This document shows, in pieces, positions 9,775 through 18,162 of a stretch of DNA of 64,000 nucleotides. Origin of the DNA: Gammaproteobacteria bacterium (GTDB lineage Bacteria > Pseudomonadota > Gammaproteobacteria > Pseudomonadales > Pseudohongiellaceae); assembly GCA_041395725.1 (NCBI GenBank), contig JAWKZW010000001.1, forward strand, positions 2,046,001 through 2,110,000, given 5' to 3'. A model generated the notes under the pieces. The model ran no database searches. It saw nothing but the letters and a program-made list of their open reading frames with translations, and had not been told where the DNA came from. A program made the position numbers and the translations under genes. Every line of letters starts with the position of its first letter. Position 1 is the stretch's first letter.

Positions 9775-10761
9775 ACCGCCGCAGACGCTACAATTCCCGG
9801 TTCAGCCGCCGCCAATGCACTCGGCTCTGCCACCCTGTTTCCTTCGCTAAAGCTGGGCCTGGAAGGCGGGGCCAACGTCGGAACCTGTGACTCCGGCTAC
9901 AGCTGCGCCTATACCCGCAATATCTCCTGGGCAGGGCCATCGACACCGCTACCGAAAATCATCGATCCCCAGCTGATGTTCGACCGCATGTTTGGCGGCA
10001 GCGATGGCGCCCTTACGGCAGAGCAGATCGCCAGACGCCACTACTATCGCACCAGCATTCTCGACTACGTCAAGGATGAAACCGAGGCCCTCAAGCCGCG
10101 CCTGGGATACCGTGACAGACTCAAGCTCGACGAATACCTGACCGGACTGCGGGCGCTGGAAACTCAGATCGAATCCATCGCAGCCGAGCCCAGTGTGTGT
10201 GCCGCGCCGGATCCGGACTCAGTGGTCAGCAGAAGAGAGGGTGATCTGCCGGCTGCAGCCCGCAGCATGATCGATCTGATGGTGGTGGCCATGCAATGCG
10301 ACATGACCCGTTTCATTACTTTCATGCTGGGTAACGCCGCCAGCAACCGCAGCTTCGACTTTCTCGGCGTCAGCGGAGCCCACCACAGCCTCTCCCACCA
10401 TCAGTCCAGGCCTGAAAACTTCGCCAAGCTGGAAATAATCGACCGCTGGGAGGTGGAGCAGTTCGCTTACCTGCTGAACCGCATGGACGCCATTGAGGAA
10501 GGTGGCAGGACCATGCTGGAAAACTCCCTGGTGCTGTTCTCCAGCGAGATTGAAGACGGCGATTACCACCACCGCCACTCAAACCTGCCGATACTGCTGG
10601 CAGGCAGCGGTGGTGGCTTTGTGAGCCCCGGGCGCCATATCGTCTATCAGGACGAACCCCCGATAAGCGAACTCTTTAACAACATGCTGGCCGCGGTGGG
10701 CGTTGAAGCGGAGACTTTTGGCGATGATGGTACCCGGCCGCTGACAGGGTTGCAGGCCTGA
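9771..10761 (+). pseudogene. DUF1552 protein with internal deletion
   Basis: The gene begins with ATG 9771 overlapping the previous stop (ATGA) and encodes the usual arginine-rich Tat-like opening 'MNRRRRY'. Then the sequence jumps: from about 9805 the DUF1552 frame is a different one and resumes deep inside the domain ('GSATLFPSLKLGLEGGANVG', 'DSGYSCAYTRNISWAGP'), continuing normally to TGA 10759-10761. Roughly a hundred or more codons of the N-terminal region are missing and the join shifts the frame. The remaining C-terminal part (GAHHSLSHH, LVLFSSEIEDGDYHHR) is well preserved. An internal ATG at 9976 is open but is not a natural start. It forms a decayed pair with the upstream DUF1592 gene. 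Confidence 0.75.
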
Positions 10762-10910
10762 GAAGCCACCGACAGCAGTCGGAATTCTTTCCCTTCCGGT
10801 CAAATAAAGCTGGAGTTGATTCGTTTACTTCCGGTCTCGGCAGCCACGGATGACGACAGGCCATTGCTGTCTGTCACACCGGCAGGTGCTCGATTCCAAT
10901 TTCGATGACA

Positions 10911-11030
10911 GAGTGCACTGATAGTTTAATAGCTTAAGATATTTGATCGCTGTATTCGCTTCGAATCGTTGAGCCAATTTCAGTCAATCCCAAGGGATGG
11001 TCGTTAAGCTATTAAACTATCAGTGTCCCT
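10911..11030. repeat. MITE/REP-like element, long form, copy 2
   Basis: A 120-bp element related to the copy at 2690-2801. The left end GAGTGCACTGATAGTTTAAT pairs with the right end ATTAAACTATCAGTGTCCCT, and the interior (gctgtattcgcttcgaatcg, then ttgagccaat) is shared with copy 1. It sits in the 457-bp gap between the DUF1552 remnant and the SoxC-like gene. The rest of that gap (10762-10910, 11031-11218) shows nothing recognisable apart from AAGAAGGCG just before the next start. Confidence 0.78.
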
Positions 11031-11218
11031 ACACCCTCACCTGCGGCCGCGCATGCTTGATCAGTTGGTCCCTGCGGGGCAGCTCTGATTCAGGACAGGT
11101 TGTGGATGTCGTTTGCGCTCCCCCGTGTTCTTTCCTCCTGAATTGGCCCTTTTATTAATCCGCGCCCCATTTTACACTCTACATCTGTATCAAGTTTCTC
11201 TACAAGAAGGCGCGAACA

Positions 11219-12478
11219 ATGAAAACCAGCGAATTCGAAAAAGTTGCTGCCAACGGTCTTATCAGCAGACGCCATTTACTCGAGTTGGGGGTGGGTGGTA
11301 TGGGCTTCGCCGCTGCAGGAACCGTGCTGGGTGCGGAGGCCAGTTTACAAATCCCTGGCTGGGCGAAGACTCCCGGTCCAGGCCCCAGTGCTTACGGCGC
11401 GCCATCCCGTCATAGCGGATTGCAGAGATTGGCTCGCGCTCCCGATCCCATTTACCCTGGAGGCGGTGTTTCGCAAACGCCGTTGCAGCATATGCGGGGC
11501 ATCATTACTCCGAACAGTTTGCACTTCGAGCGTCACCATGCCGGCATCCCTGATATCGATCCTGCCGGACATAAGCTGGTAATCAATGGGTTGGTCAGGC
11601 AGCCGCTGGTTTTCGCTTACGAGGATCTGTTGAAGTACCAGATGGTGAGCAAGGTTTATTTCCTTGAGTGTTCGGGTAATGGCAGGTCAAATACTCAAGG
11701 CATCCCGGGCGGTTCTGCCCAGAGCATTCACGGTCTGGTGTCCTGTGCAGAATGGACGGGGATTCCACTGGCTACGCTTCTTGATGAGGCTGGCATCTTG
11801 CCAGATGCGGGCTGGGTCGCCGCTGTCGGTGCGGATGGTGCCAGTATGGGTCGATCTGTTCCTCTCGGAAAAGCTCTCGATGATGTGCTGGTCGCACTTT
11901 TTCAGAATGGTGAGCCGATTCGTCCGGAACAGGGTTACCCAATGCGCCTGTTCGTTCCAGGCTGGGAAGGGAATATCAGCGTGAAATGGCTGGCGCAGCT
12001 CAAGCTGATGCGAAACCCAGCGCAATTCCGCGACGAAACCAGCAAATACACTGACGTTCTGCCGGATAGAACAGCCCGGCAGTTCACCTTTCCTATGGAG
12101 ACCAAGTCACTTATCACCTCACCTTCGGGTGAGATGACACTGCCAGGCGCGGGGCTCTATAAAATTACCGGACTCGCGTGGTCTGGCAGCGGCAGTATAC
12201 GGGGCGTTGAAGTCAGCGCAGACGGGGGCCGTACCTGGGCAGATGCATTGATCGAGAGCGAGAAATGGGACAAGGCCTTATGCAGGTTCAGCATTCCCTG
12301 GGAATGGAATGGTGGCGACGCAATACTGCAGAGCCGGGCCACGGACAGCCAGGGTAACGTGCAGTTAACTCGCGAAGCAGTGGTTGCTGATCGCGGCACG
12401 GGTGCGTTCTATCATAATCCCGGCATTCAGAGTTGGACCGTGAGTTCGAACGGTGAGGTTAGCCATACTGGAGCTTAG
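11219..12478 (+). CDS. soxC: SoxC-like sulfite/sulfane dehydrogenase molybdenum subunit
   Basis: A 419-residue sulfite-oxidase-family protein. The N-terminus has a Tat-type signal (SRRHLLELGVGGMGFAAAG), fitting export of a folded molybdoenzyme. The molybdopterin cysteine is in 'VYFLECSGNGRSN' at about residue 160. 'GYPMRLFVPGWEGN' and 'SVKWLAQLKL' are hallmarks of the SoxC branch, and the C-terminal immunoglobulin-like dimerisation domain contains 'SGSIRGVEVSADGGRTWADA'. SoxC normally works with a diheme cytochrome SoxD in thiosulfate oxidation. No soxD or other sox gene follows; the next thing downstream is a palindromic repeat and a convergent gene. The substrate may be sulfite or another sulfur or organic oxyanion. 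Confidence 0.8.
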   Translation: MKTSEFEKVAANGLISRRHLLELGVGGMGFAAAGTVLGAEASLQIPGWAKTPGPGPSAYGAPSRHSGLQRLARAPDPIYPGGGVSQTPLQHMRGIITPNSLHFERHHAGIPDIDPAGHKLVINGLVRQPLVFAYEDLLKYQMVSKVYFLECSGNGRSNTQGIPGGSAQSIHGLVSCAEWTGIPLATLLDEAGILPDAGWVAAVGADGASMGRSVPLGKALDDVLVALFQNGEPIRPEQGYPMRLFVPGWEGNISVKWLAQLKLMRNPAQFRDETSKYTDVLPDRTARQFTFPMETKSLITSPSGEMTLPGAGLYKITGLAWSGSGSIRGVEVSADGGRTWADALIESEKWDKALCRFSIPWEWNGGDAILQSRATDSQGNVQLTREAVVADRGTGAFYHNPGIQSWTVSSNGEVSHTGA

Positions 12479-12490
12479 ACAAGCGTTCTA

Positions 12491-12562
12491 AGGGGACACT
12501 GATAGTTTGATAGCGTAACGAATCTATCGATTTGTTACGCTATCAAACTATCAGTGTCCCCT
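12491..12562. repeat. Palindromic REP-like element, short form, perfect arms
   Basis: A 72-bp element with two perfectly complementary 29-base arms (starting AGGGGACACTGATAGTTTGA) around a 14-base centre containing ATCGAT. It fills the gap between the convergent soxC-like gene and the membrane gene at 12589, where its hairpin could also end transcription from both sides, although no U-run follows. Confidence 0.88.
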
Positions 12563-12588
12563 GTTGTCGCTGTTGCCGACTGATCGCC

Positions 12589-13170
12589 TCAGTCTTCGTA
12601 CTCTTCGTACTCAGAGGTGCAGAACAGCAACCAGAGCGTCAAGCCGACAAGAACCAGTTCTACTGTCAAGACGATCAGTGAGCCCATCAGGCTGACGCCA
12701 TCCAATGCAGATAAAAATCCAACGTTTACCGGTGCCAGGGGCAAGGCGCCACCCGACTGCGGTGCGGCCAACATCATCAACGCCAAACGAGAAACGGCGG
12801 TGAACAGCAGCAAGAGCGATAAGACAATTCCTGCAAAGCTTACCCAAAGACCAAACCACAACGCAGACACAACCTTGTCAAATTCCGGAACCTTATCCAA
12901 GGACAGCATTCGCTGACCGAATTGTCTGTACCGGAAAAAGATGTAAGTTGTGACCAGCATTATTGCCAGGCCGAACATCACCACAATCTCGCGAAAGCCC
13001 ACGCCTTCGCTCAGGCCCCGTATGATCAGCACATACACCATGAAAGCGGCATCAACTGTAATAATGGCGAGTTGCGACAAGACCCCAAACCTGCCTATCC
13101 GCCTGAACAGATCGGGTAGGCCATCGTCTTCGGTCGGCGGCCAACTTTTTATAATGCGCACTTTCGTCAC
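12589..13170 (-). CDS. Four-helix membrane protein of unknown function
   Basis: A 193-residue protein with a short charged N-terminus, four predicted membrane helices ('LAIITVDAAFMVYVLIIRG', 'IVVMFGLAIMLVTTYIFF', 'VSFAGIVLSLLLLFTAVS', 'LIVLTVELVLVGLTLWLLF') and an acidic tail (SEYEEYED). The 'FRRIGRFGVLSQLAI' segment before helix 1 recalls the DUF3611 family, but I am not sure of that assignment. The upstream sequence has AGGAGATTTACCC next to ATG 13170, a good ribosome-binding site. It stands alone between two palindromic repeats. Confidence 0.6.
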   Translation of the reverse strand: MTKVRIIKSWPPTEDDGLPDLFRRIGRFGVLSQLAIITVDAAFMVYVLIIRGLSEGVGFREIVVMFGLAIMLVTTYIFFRYRQFGQRMLSLDKVPEFDKVVSALWFGLWVSFAGIVLSLLLLFTAVSRLALMMLAAPQSGGALPLAPVNVGFLSALDGVSLMGSLIVLTVELVLVGLTLWLLFCTSEYEEYED

Positions 13171-13337
13171 GGGTAAATCTCCTGTCAGATGTCAGGGAAA
13201 GCTATTTTCCTTTGGGCCCTGCCCCTCGAAAAGCATATATTCAGATATTCTAATCGAAGTAGTCCTCCACTACCTAACGGCTGTTGAAAAGCAGCATGAA
13301 TGCAGTCGGCTCGCCTGAAAGCCCCTTCGGGCAGTTC

Positions 13338-13413
13338 ATAGGGGACACCAATAGTTTAATAGCTTAACGAATCTATCGATTTGTTAAGCTATTAAACTAT
13401 TGGTGTCCCCTAT
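13338..13413. repeat. Palindromic REP-like element, short form, covarying copy
   Basis: A 76-bp inverted repeat with near-perfect 31-base arms (ATAGGGGACACCAATAGTTT at the left end) and the same AATCTATCGATTT centre as the copy at 12491. Where the two copies differ (TGATAG/CAATAG, GATAGCG/AATAGCT), both arms have changed together and pairing is preserved. It lies between two genes that are both on the minus strand. Confidence 0.88.
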
Positions 13414-13439
13414 GCGACCTATGCGATTGCGCCAGTTCC

Positions 13440-14669
13440 CTAGGGAGCCGCCTGGATGGAAGCCACCACCTGGATCAAGGCACGCCAGCCCAGCGCTACG
13501 GTAAATATGAAGATCAATCCGCCTGTGACGTTATGGAACATACGATTTATGTGAGTACCCAGGACAGACTCCCGGTTCATCAGCCACAGCAGGACCCCCA
13601 CCACCACTGGCAGGGCAATGCCATTAGCCACCTGGGCAAAGCGGATGATCTCTATAGGGCTGATTGCCAGTGAGGAGAACAGCACACCCAGTGCCAGGAC
13701 ACCCATCCATGTGGCGCGAAAGCCCGGGTGTTTCATGTGGCTGCCCCAACCGAGGCAGCCGCTGGTTACGTAGGCTGCCGCCAGTGGGGCGGTGATTGCC
13801 GAGGTGATACCGGCAGCAAACAGGCCGATCCCCAGTAGATAGCGTGCCATTTCACCAAACAGTGGTTCCAGACTGAGTGCCAGGTCGGCGCCACTGCGCA
13901 CGCCAGCACTGTCCACGGCAGCAGCCGAAACGATGATGGACATGGAGACGAGGCCGCCCATGGCCACGGCAATGACGGTATCGCGTCGGGCATCGCGCAA
14001 CTGGGCTGGTCCCTGCCACTTGGCAGCCACCAGCGAAGTGTGCAGAAACAGGTTGTAAGGAACTACCGTAGTACCTATCAGCCCGACAACGGTGAGCAGG
14101 CTGGCATCACTGAGGGCAGGTACCAGCAATCCCCGCAGCAGTTCTCCAGGATCCGGTCGGGTGAGCAATGCCGTGACCAGGAACGAAAGACTCATCAGCA
14201 GTACCAGCAGGATCAGCGCCCGCTCCAGCAGGCGGTAACTTCCCTGATACAACAGCACGAACGCCACTGCACCGATGGGGAGACTCAGGAAGCGCGCCGT
14301 GGCCTGACCCTCCAATCCCAGCAGTGTTTCCAGGCCGAGGCGTCCGCCACTGATGTTGCCAGCCTCATAGGCGGCGTTGCCCACCACCACCGCACAGAGT
14401 ATCAGCAATAACACGACGGCACGGTACAAAGGCCGATGACGAAGTTGCTCGCGCAGCACATGGGTGAGACCCTGTCCGGTAACCAGGCCCACCCGTGCGG
14501 CCATCTCCTGGAGGACTATGGTGGCCAGCACCGACAGCAGCATGGCCCATAGCAGCCCAAAACCGAAGTTGACACCGGCAAGGGTGCATACCGTCACAGT
14601 GCCGGGGCCGATGAAGGCCGCCGCCACTATCGCGCCGGGGCCGGTATGACGGAAACCCTTGCCTGGCAT
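13440..14669 (-). CDS. Nramp-like transporter with altered metal-site motif
   Basis: A 409-residue protein with about eleven hydrophobic helices in the Nramp/APC arrangement. In helix 1 the canonical metal-binding Asp-Pro-Gly-Asn is replaced by 'FIGPGTVTVCT'. In helix 6 the usual Met-Pro-His reads 'VVPYNLFLHTS'. Both known manganese/iron ligands (Asp and Asn of helix 1, Met of helix 6) are therefore absent, although the fold motifs around them are retained. It belongs to a bacterial side branch of the family with unproven substrate. It is not adjacent to a recognisable metal gene; a peroxiredoxin gene on the same strand lies 140 bp upstream. Confidence 0.8.
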   Translation of the reverse strand: MPGKGFRHTGPGAIVAAAFIGPGTVTVCTLAGVNFGFGLLWAMLLSVLATIVLQEMAARVGLVTGQGLTHVLREQLRHRPLYRAVVLLLILCAVVVGNAAYEAGNISGGRLGLETLLGLEGQATARFLSLPIGAVAFVLLYQGSYRLLERALILLVLLMSLSFLVTALLTRPDPGELLRGLLVPALSDASLLTVVGLIGTTVVPYNLFLHTSLVAAKWQGPAQLRDARRDTVIAVAMGGLVSMSIIVSAAAVDSAGVRSGADLALSLEPLFGEMARYLLGIGLFAAGITSAITAPLAAAYVTSGCLGWGSHMKHPGFRATWMGVLALGVLFSSLAISPIEIIRFAQVANGIALPVVVGVLLWLMNRESVLGTHINRMFHNVTGGLIFIFTVALGWRALIQVVASIQAAP

Positions 14670-14809
14670 TGGTGAAACCTGAGTATTCAGAGTGAGACAG
14701 GATAATGCAGGAGCGACCCGGGTCCGTCAAACTCAGATCAGGGGCCCGGTCGCGGAGTCTACTGACTCCATTGGTCTTGCCTTCGGTTAGTCTCTCTGAA
14801 CGTTGCCTG

Positions 14810-15352
14810 TTAAGCGGCTTGCGTCTTGAGCTCCCTGAGATAGTTCAAGAGCGTGTCACAGTCGCTGCATTCGAAAGGATCGGTCGGACAATTGTCAGAC
14901 TTGCCTTCTTCACTGAACAGCTTCTTGATCTCACCATCCTCGACCAGCATCGAGTAGCGCCATGAGCGGGCGCCGAAGCCCAGATTTTCTTTCTTCACCA
15001 GCATGTTCATACCACGGGTGAAGTCCGCGTTGCCATCGGGCAACATTTTCACGTTTTTTATACCCAACTGCCTGCCCCATTGATACATCGAGAAAGCATC
15101 ATTCACGCTCAGGCAGTAAATTTCATCGATACCTAATTCTTTGAATTCCTGGTAGTGCTTTTCGAAGCCTGGCAGGTGGGTGCTGCTGCAGGTTGGAGTA
15201 AAAGCTCCTGGCAGGGCCAGCACGACGACGCGACGGCCAGCAAAAATTTCTTCGCTGCTCAAGTCCTGCCAACGGAAAGGATTATCACCACCCACCGACT
15301 CATCTCTTACGCGGGTCTTGAATATCACCTCTGGTACACGGGATACAGTCAT
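14810..15352 (-). CDS. Prx5-type peroxiredoxin
   Basis: A 180-residue thiol peroxidase of the Prx5/AhpC-TSA group. The peroxidatic cysteine is Cys55 in 'LPGAFTPTCSSTHLPGF', with the family's Pro-x-x-x-Thr-x-x-Cys pattern. 'LSVNDAFSMYQWGRQL' and 'LGFGARSWRYSMLVEDGEIKKLF' match the rest of the fold. The C-terminus adds 'NCPTDPFECSDCDTLLNYL' with three extra cysteines, a segment similar to that which joins Prx to a glutaredoxin domain in hybrid proteins, but no glutaredoxin follows. It reduces hydrogen peroxide or organic peroxides in the cytosol, probably with a separate thiol donor. Confidence 0.88.
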   Translation of the reverse strand: MTVSRVPEVIFKTRVRDESVGGDNPFRWQDLSSEEIFAGRRVVVLALPGAFTPTCSSTHLPGFEKHYQEFKELGIDEIYCLSVNDAFSMYQWGRQLGIKNVKMLPDGNADFTRGMNMLVKKENLGFGARSWRYSMLVEDGEIKKLFSEEGKSDNCPTDPFECSDCDTLLNYLRELKTQAA

Positions 15353-15560
15353 TACTTACCTCTCAAAAGTTTAATTAATTAGCTTACGGATCCTAATGTA
15401 GCGCCCTATGGTTAATCGGTAAAACGATTAATATCGATAATAGTTATCGATATTTACGATTAAAGCCTGGTCTCGCTGCCAGGGGAGATTTCAGCGAATT
15501 GGGTGCTCAATGTTGAATAATCGGAGTCAGTAATACATGGGGTCGGTAATAAATGGAATA

Positions 15561-15610
15561 AATGGGGTCAGAGTAAAAATACAGTACTGTATTTTTACTC
15601 TGACCCCATT
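15561..15610. repeat. Perfect 50-bp palindrome (GGGGTCAGAGTAAAAAT family)
   Basis: Each 25-base arm is the exact reverse complement of the other; the left arm begins AATGGGGTCAGAGTAAAAAT. It is preceded by a partial repeat of its own end (ATGGGGTCGGTAATAAAT near 15537). This is the type of palindromic REP often found near RAYT transposases in proteobacteria. It occupies the 353-bp gap between the peroxiredoxin and cupin genes; the rest of the gap has AT-rich, promoter-like sequence (15415-15465) but no gene. Confidence 0.85.
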
Positions 15611-15705
15611 ATTTTTTGGGTAGAGCTGAATTCGAACTGGGGTGCGCTGGCTACGAGACTGGTGTATAAACAGGCAAACATCCCATTGCCTCGAGGTGTA
15701 TAACA

Positions 15706-16218
15706 ATGACAACAAATCTCCAGAAGCTATTTTTCACCAGTTTACTCGCTATTGTGTCTCTACCTGCAATGGCACAGGACGCAGGTGCACCGCCGGGAAT
15801 TTTTATGTCGGCCAGTGAAATCATGGCGGAACTGGATGAGGCGGCGGCAAGCTCTGCGTCTGCTGGCGGTTGGTCGGTCAGTATTTCACCGGGCGTGTCG
15901 GTTCGACGGCGCAGCAGTTCGGTGGAGCAGTATGCGGTACTGCACCCGTTCAGCGTCGAGGTGTACCGCATTCTCGAAGGCAGCGGCACCCTCGTGACAG
16001 GGGGGTTATTGAATCTGCCTCTGGCCGAGTCCACCGATCCCAATATCATCCGCACCCGCAACGGTGTCACCGGCGGTCTGGCCCGCCGGGTGAGTGCCGG
16101 TGATGTGCTGGTGCTGCAGCCGGGAACGCCGCACTATTTCAGCGAGATTGACGGTGAATCCATTACCTACATGGAATCACGTATCAGGATTGCTACCCAC
16201 CCAGTGCAATACCAGTGA
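15706..16218 (+). CDS. Exported cupin-domain protein
   Basis: A 170-residue protein with a signal peptide cut near 'LPAMAQDAG'. It is followed by a single cupin beta-barrel: 'HPFSVEVYRILEGSGTLVTGG' carries the first cupin motif, and 'VSAGDVLVLQPGTPHYFSEI' the second with its metal-ligand-like His. Periplasmic single-domain cupins of this kind bind metals or small carboxylates; the actual ligand is unknown. It is followed after ~110 bp by a lipoprotein amidohydrolase on the same strand, possibly the same transcription unit. Confidence 0.78.
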   Translation: MTTNLQKLFFTSLLAIVSLPAMAQDAGAPPGIFMSASEIMAELDEAAASSASAGGWSVSISPGVSVRRRSSSVEQYAVLHPFSVEVYRILEGSGTLVTGGLLNLPLAESTDPNIIRTRNGVTGGLARRVSAGDVLVLQPGTPHYFSEIDGESITYMESRIRIATHPVQYQ

Positions 16219-16327
16219 GGACCGATTTATTAACACTATTGAAAATCCAAGAGGCCTCTGATCAATTACCAGGACATTGTGGGAATTAATCAGAGATCCG
16301 TAAAAAAAAGAGCCAGGAGAGACTGTC

Positions 16328-18037
16328 GTGTTGGGAATAAAGAGTGCACGGAATGGTTTGGTATGGCTTTTCCTGCTCTGTCTGTCGGCTTGTGATTCGC
16401 CGCCGCAACCGGCCGGCCAGATAGCCGATATCCTCTTCGTTGGCGAGAATATAATCACCATGGATGGTTCCGACGTCACTGCTGTCGCGGTAATCGGCGA
16501 TCGTATCGTGGCAGCGGGCACACAACAGGAGCTGCTCCAACTGAGAGGCGAAACAACCCGCCTGGTGGAGCTTGGCGATCATACTTTGTTGCCAGGCTTC
16601 ATTGATGCACATGGCCATTTTTCGGCGGTGGCGCGTTATCTGGATTTACTGGATTTATCATCACCTCCAGTCGGAAGTGTGGAAAGTGCTGATGATATTG
16701 TCCGGCTTCTACAACGCTATATTGAGCAGGAGCAAATACCGGCCGGTGAACTGGTTTACGGCTTTGGCTATGATGACTCCCTATTAGCTGAGCAACAGCA
16801 TCCGGATCGTGATGATCTGGATCGGGCGTCTACAGAACATCCGGTTATTATTCGTCATGTCTCGGGACATTTATTGTCTGCCAATTCCATGGCTTTGGCA
16901 CAAGCCGGCATTACCGCGGAAACGGTTAACCCCGAAGGCGGAGTAATCCGAAGAAGGCCGGGTGGCAATGTACCCAACGGCGTGATCGAGGAGACAGCCA
17001 TGGGTTTGTTTCCCGGTGCCGGTTCTGAGCAAACGCCTGAGCGCCAGGCGCAATTGCTTCGAGACGCAGTGGATATTTACGCGGGATACGGCATAACTAC
17101 TATTCAGGACAGCAATGTTTCAGTTGCCTATGTTGATCGGTTAAAGCAACTTGGCAGTTCGGAACCGTTTAATGTCGATATTGTCGCCTACATAATGGCA
17201 AATCCGTTGACGGATGAACGATTGGCAGAAGTAAGCCAGGACAACAGTTACACCTGGGGCGTCCGCATCGGGGGTGTTAAATTTACCCTTGATGGATCAC
17301 CGCAGGGCAGAACGGCCTGGATGAGCCAGCCTTACAATGAAGGGCCACCTGGCGCCTCGGCCGACTATGTTGCCTACCCCAGTTACGACCCCGAGGTTTA
17401 TAAGGCCCGCATAGGAGGATTACTGGAACGAGGGGTACCGGTATTGGCTCATGCCAATGGGGACGCCGCCATTGATCTGATGATCGAAGGTATTGAAATG
17501 GCGTTAGCGGGTAAGACTATGCCAGACCATCGTTCTGTCATAATTCATGCACAGTTAATCAGGGAAGATCAGTTGGACAGGGTGAAGGCAATGAATATTA
17601 TTCCTTCTTATTATTCGGTACATTCCTATTTCTGGGGAGACTGGCACCGCTTGAGCTTCGGCGATGAGCGGGCGGAATTCATCAGTCCGGTACGTGCCAC
17701 AATCGATCGGGACATCCCATTTACGATCCATAATGATTCACCCATCGTGCCGCCCGATATCATGCGCTTGATAGCTATAACGGTTAATCGTGAGACTCGC
17801 AGCGGTTACATTCTCGGGCCCGGCCAGAGAGCATCTGTTATGGAAGCTATTCACGCGGTTACTCTGGGAGCTGCCTATCAGTATTTTGAAGAAGACGAGA
17901 AGGGGAGTATCACACCCGGCAAACAGGCTGATTTCGTCATCCTTGAAAAAAACCCGCTGGTCGCCGACCCCTCAGAATTGGCCGATATCGCTATTGTTGA
18001 AACATTTTCCCGCGGCAGGTCCGTCTATCAACGTTAG
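16328..18037 (+). CDS. YtcJ-like amidohydrolase, lipoprotein
   Basis: A 569-residue metal-dependent hydrolase of the amidohydrolase superfamily (amidohydro_3, YtcJ/NfdA-like). GTG 16328 follows a good AGGAGAGA site. The N-terminus has a lipobox 'LLCLSACDS', so the enzyme should be membrane-anchored. 'LLPGFIDAHGHF' provides the first two metal histidines, 'VPVLAHANGDAAIDL' the third, 'VIIHAQLI' the fourth, and 'FTIHNDSPIVPP' the catalytic Asp near the C-terminus. The substrate of this branch is not predictable. A second, Tat-exported member lies at 21754. Confidence 0.85.
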   Translation: MLGIKSARNGLVWLFLLCLSACDSPPQPAGQIADILFVGENIITMDGSDVTAVAVIGDRIVAAGTQQELLQLRGETTRLVELGDHTLLPGFIDAHGHFSAVARYLDLLDLSSPPVGSVESADDIVRLLQRYIEQEQIPAGELVYGFGYDDSLLAEQQHPDRDDLDRASTEHPVIIRHVSGHLLSANSMALAQAGITAETVNPEGGVIRRRPGGNVPNGVIEETAMGLFPGAGSEQTPERQAQLLRDAVDIYAGYGITTIQDSNVSVAYVDRLKQLGSSEPFNVDIVAYIMANPLTDERLAEVSQDNSYTWGVRIGGVKFTLDGSPQGRTAWMSQPYNEGPPGASADYVAYPSYDPEVYKARIGGLLERGVPVLAHANGDAAIDLMIEGIEMALAGKTMPDHRSVIIHAQLIREDQLDRVKAMNIIPSYYSVHSYFWGDWHRLSFGDERAEFISPVRATIDRDIPFTIHNDSPIVPPDIMRLIAITVNRETRSGYILGPGQRASVMEAIHAVTLGAAYQYFEEDEKGSITPGKQADFVILEKNPLVADPSELADIAIVETFSRGRSVYQR

Positions 18038-18046
18038 ATCGCATAG

Positions 18047-18071
18047 ATGGGGACAGAGTAAAAATACAGTA
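18047..18071. repeat. Half copy of the GGGG(T/A)CAGAGTAAAAAT palindrome
   Basis: The 25 bases starting ATGGGGACAGAGTAAAAATA correspond to one arm of the palindrome at 15561-15610 with one mismatch. The second arm is missing or mutated beyond recognition. It lies between the convergent amidohydrolase and aldolase genes. Confidence 0.65.
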
Positions 18072-18162
18072 GTTTTAAACGATTTCAACGGTGCGTTTTC
18101 AGCGCACGTACAGGCCCGCATCATGAATTCGGCCGTGCTCTGGTTCCAGGCCAGGGTTACAG

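Noticed and set aside
1079..10761. Genetic-code change with UAA/UAG read as Gln or another residue
   Set aside because: All core genes that could be checked here end at TAA, TAG or TGA at the expected family length, and the interrupted genes are accessory or mobile. Local decay is simpler.
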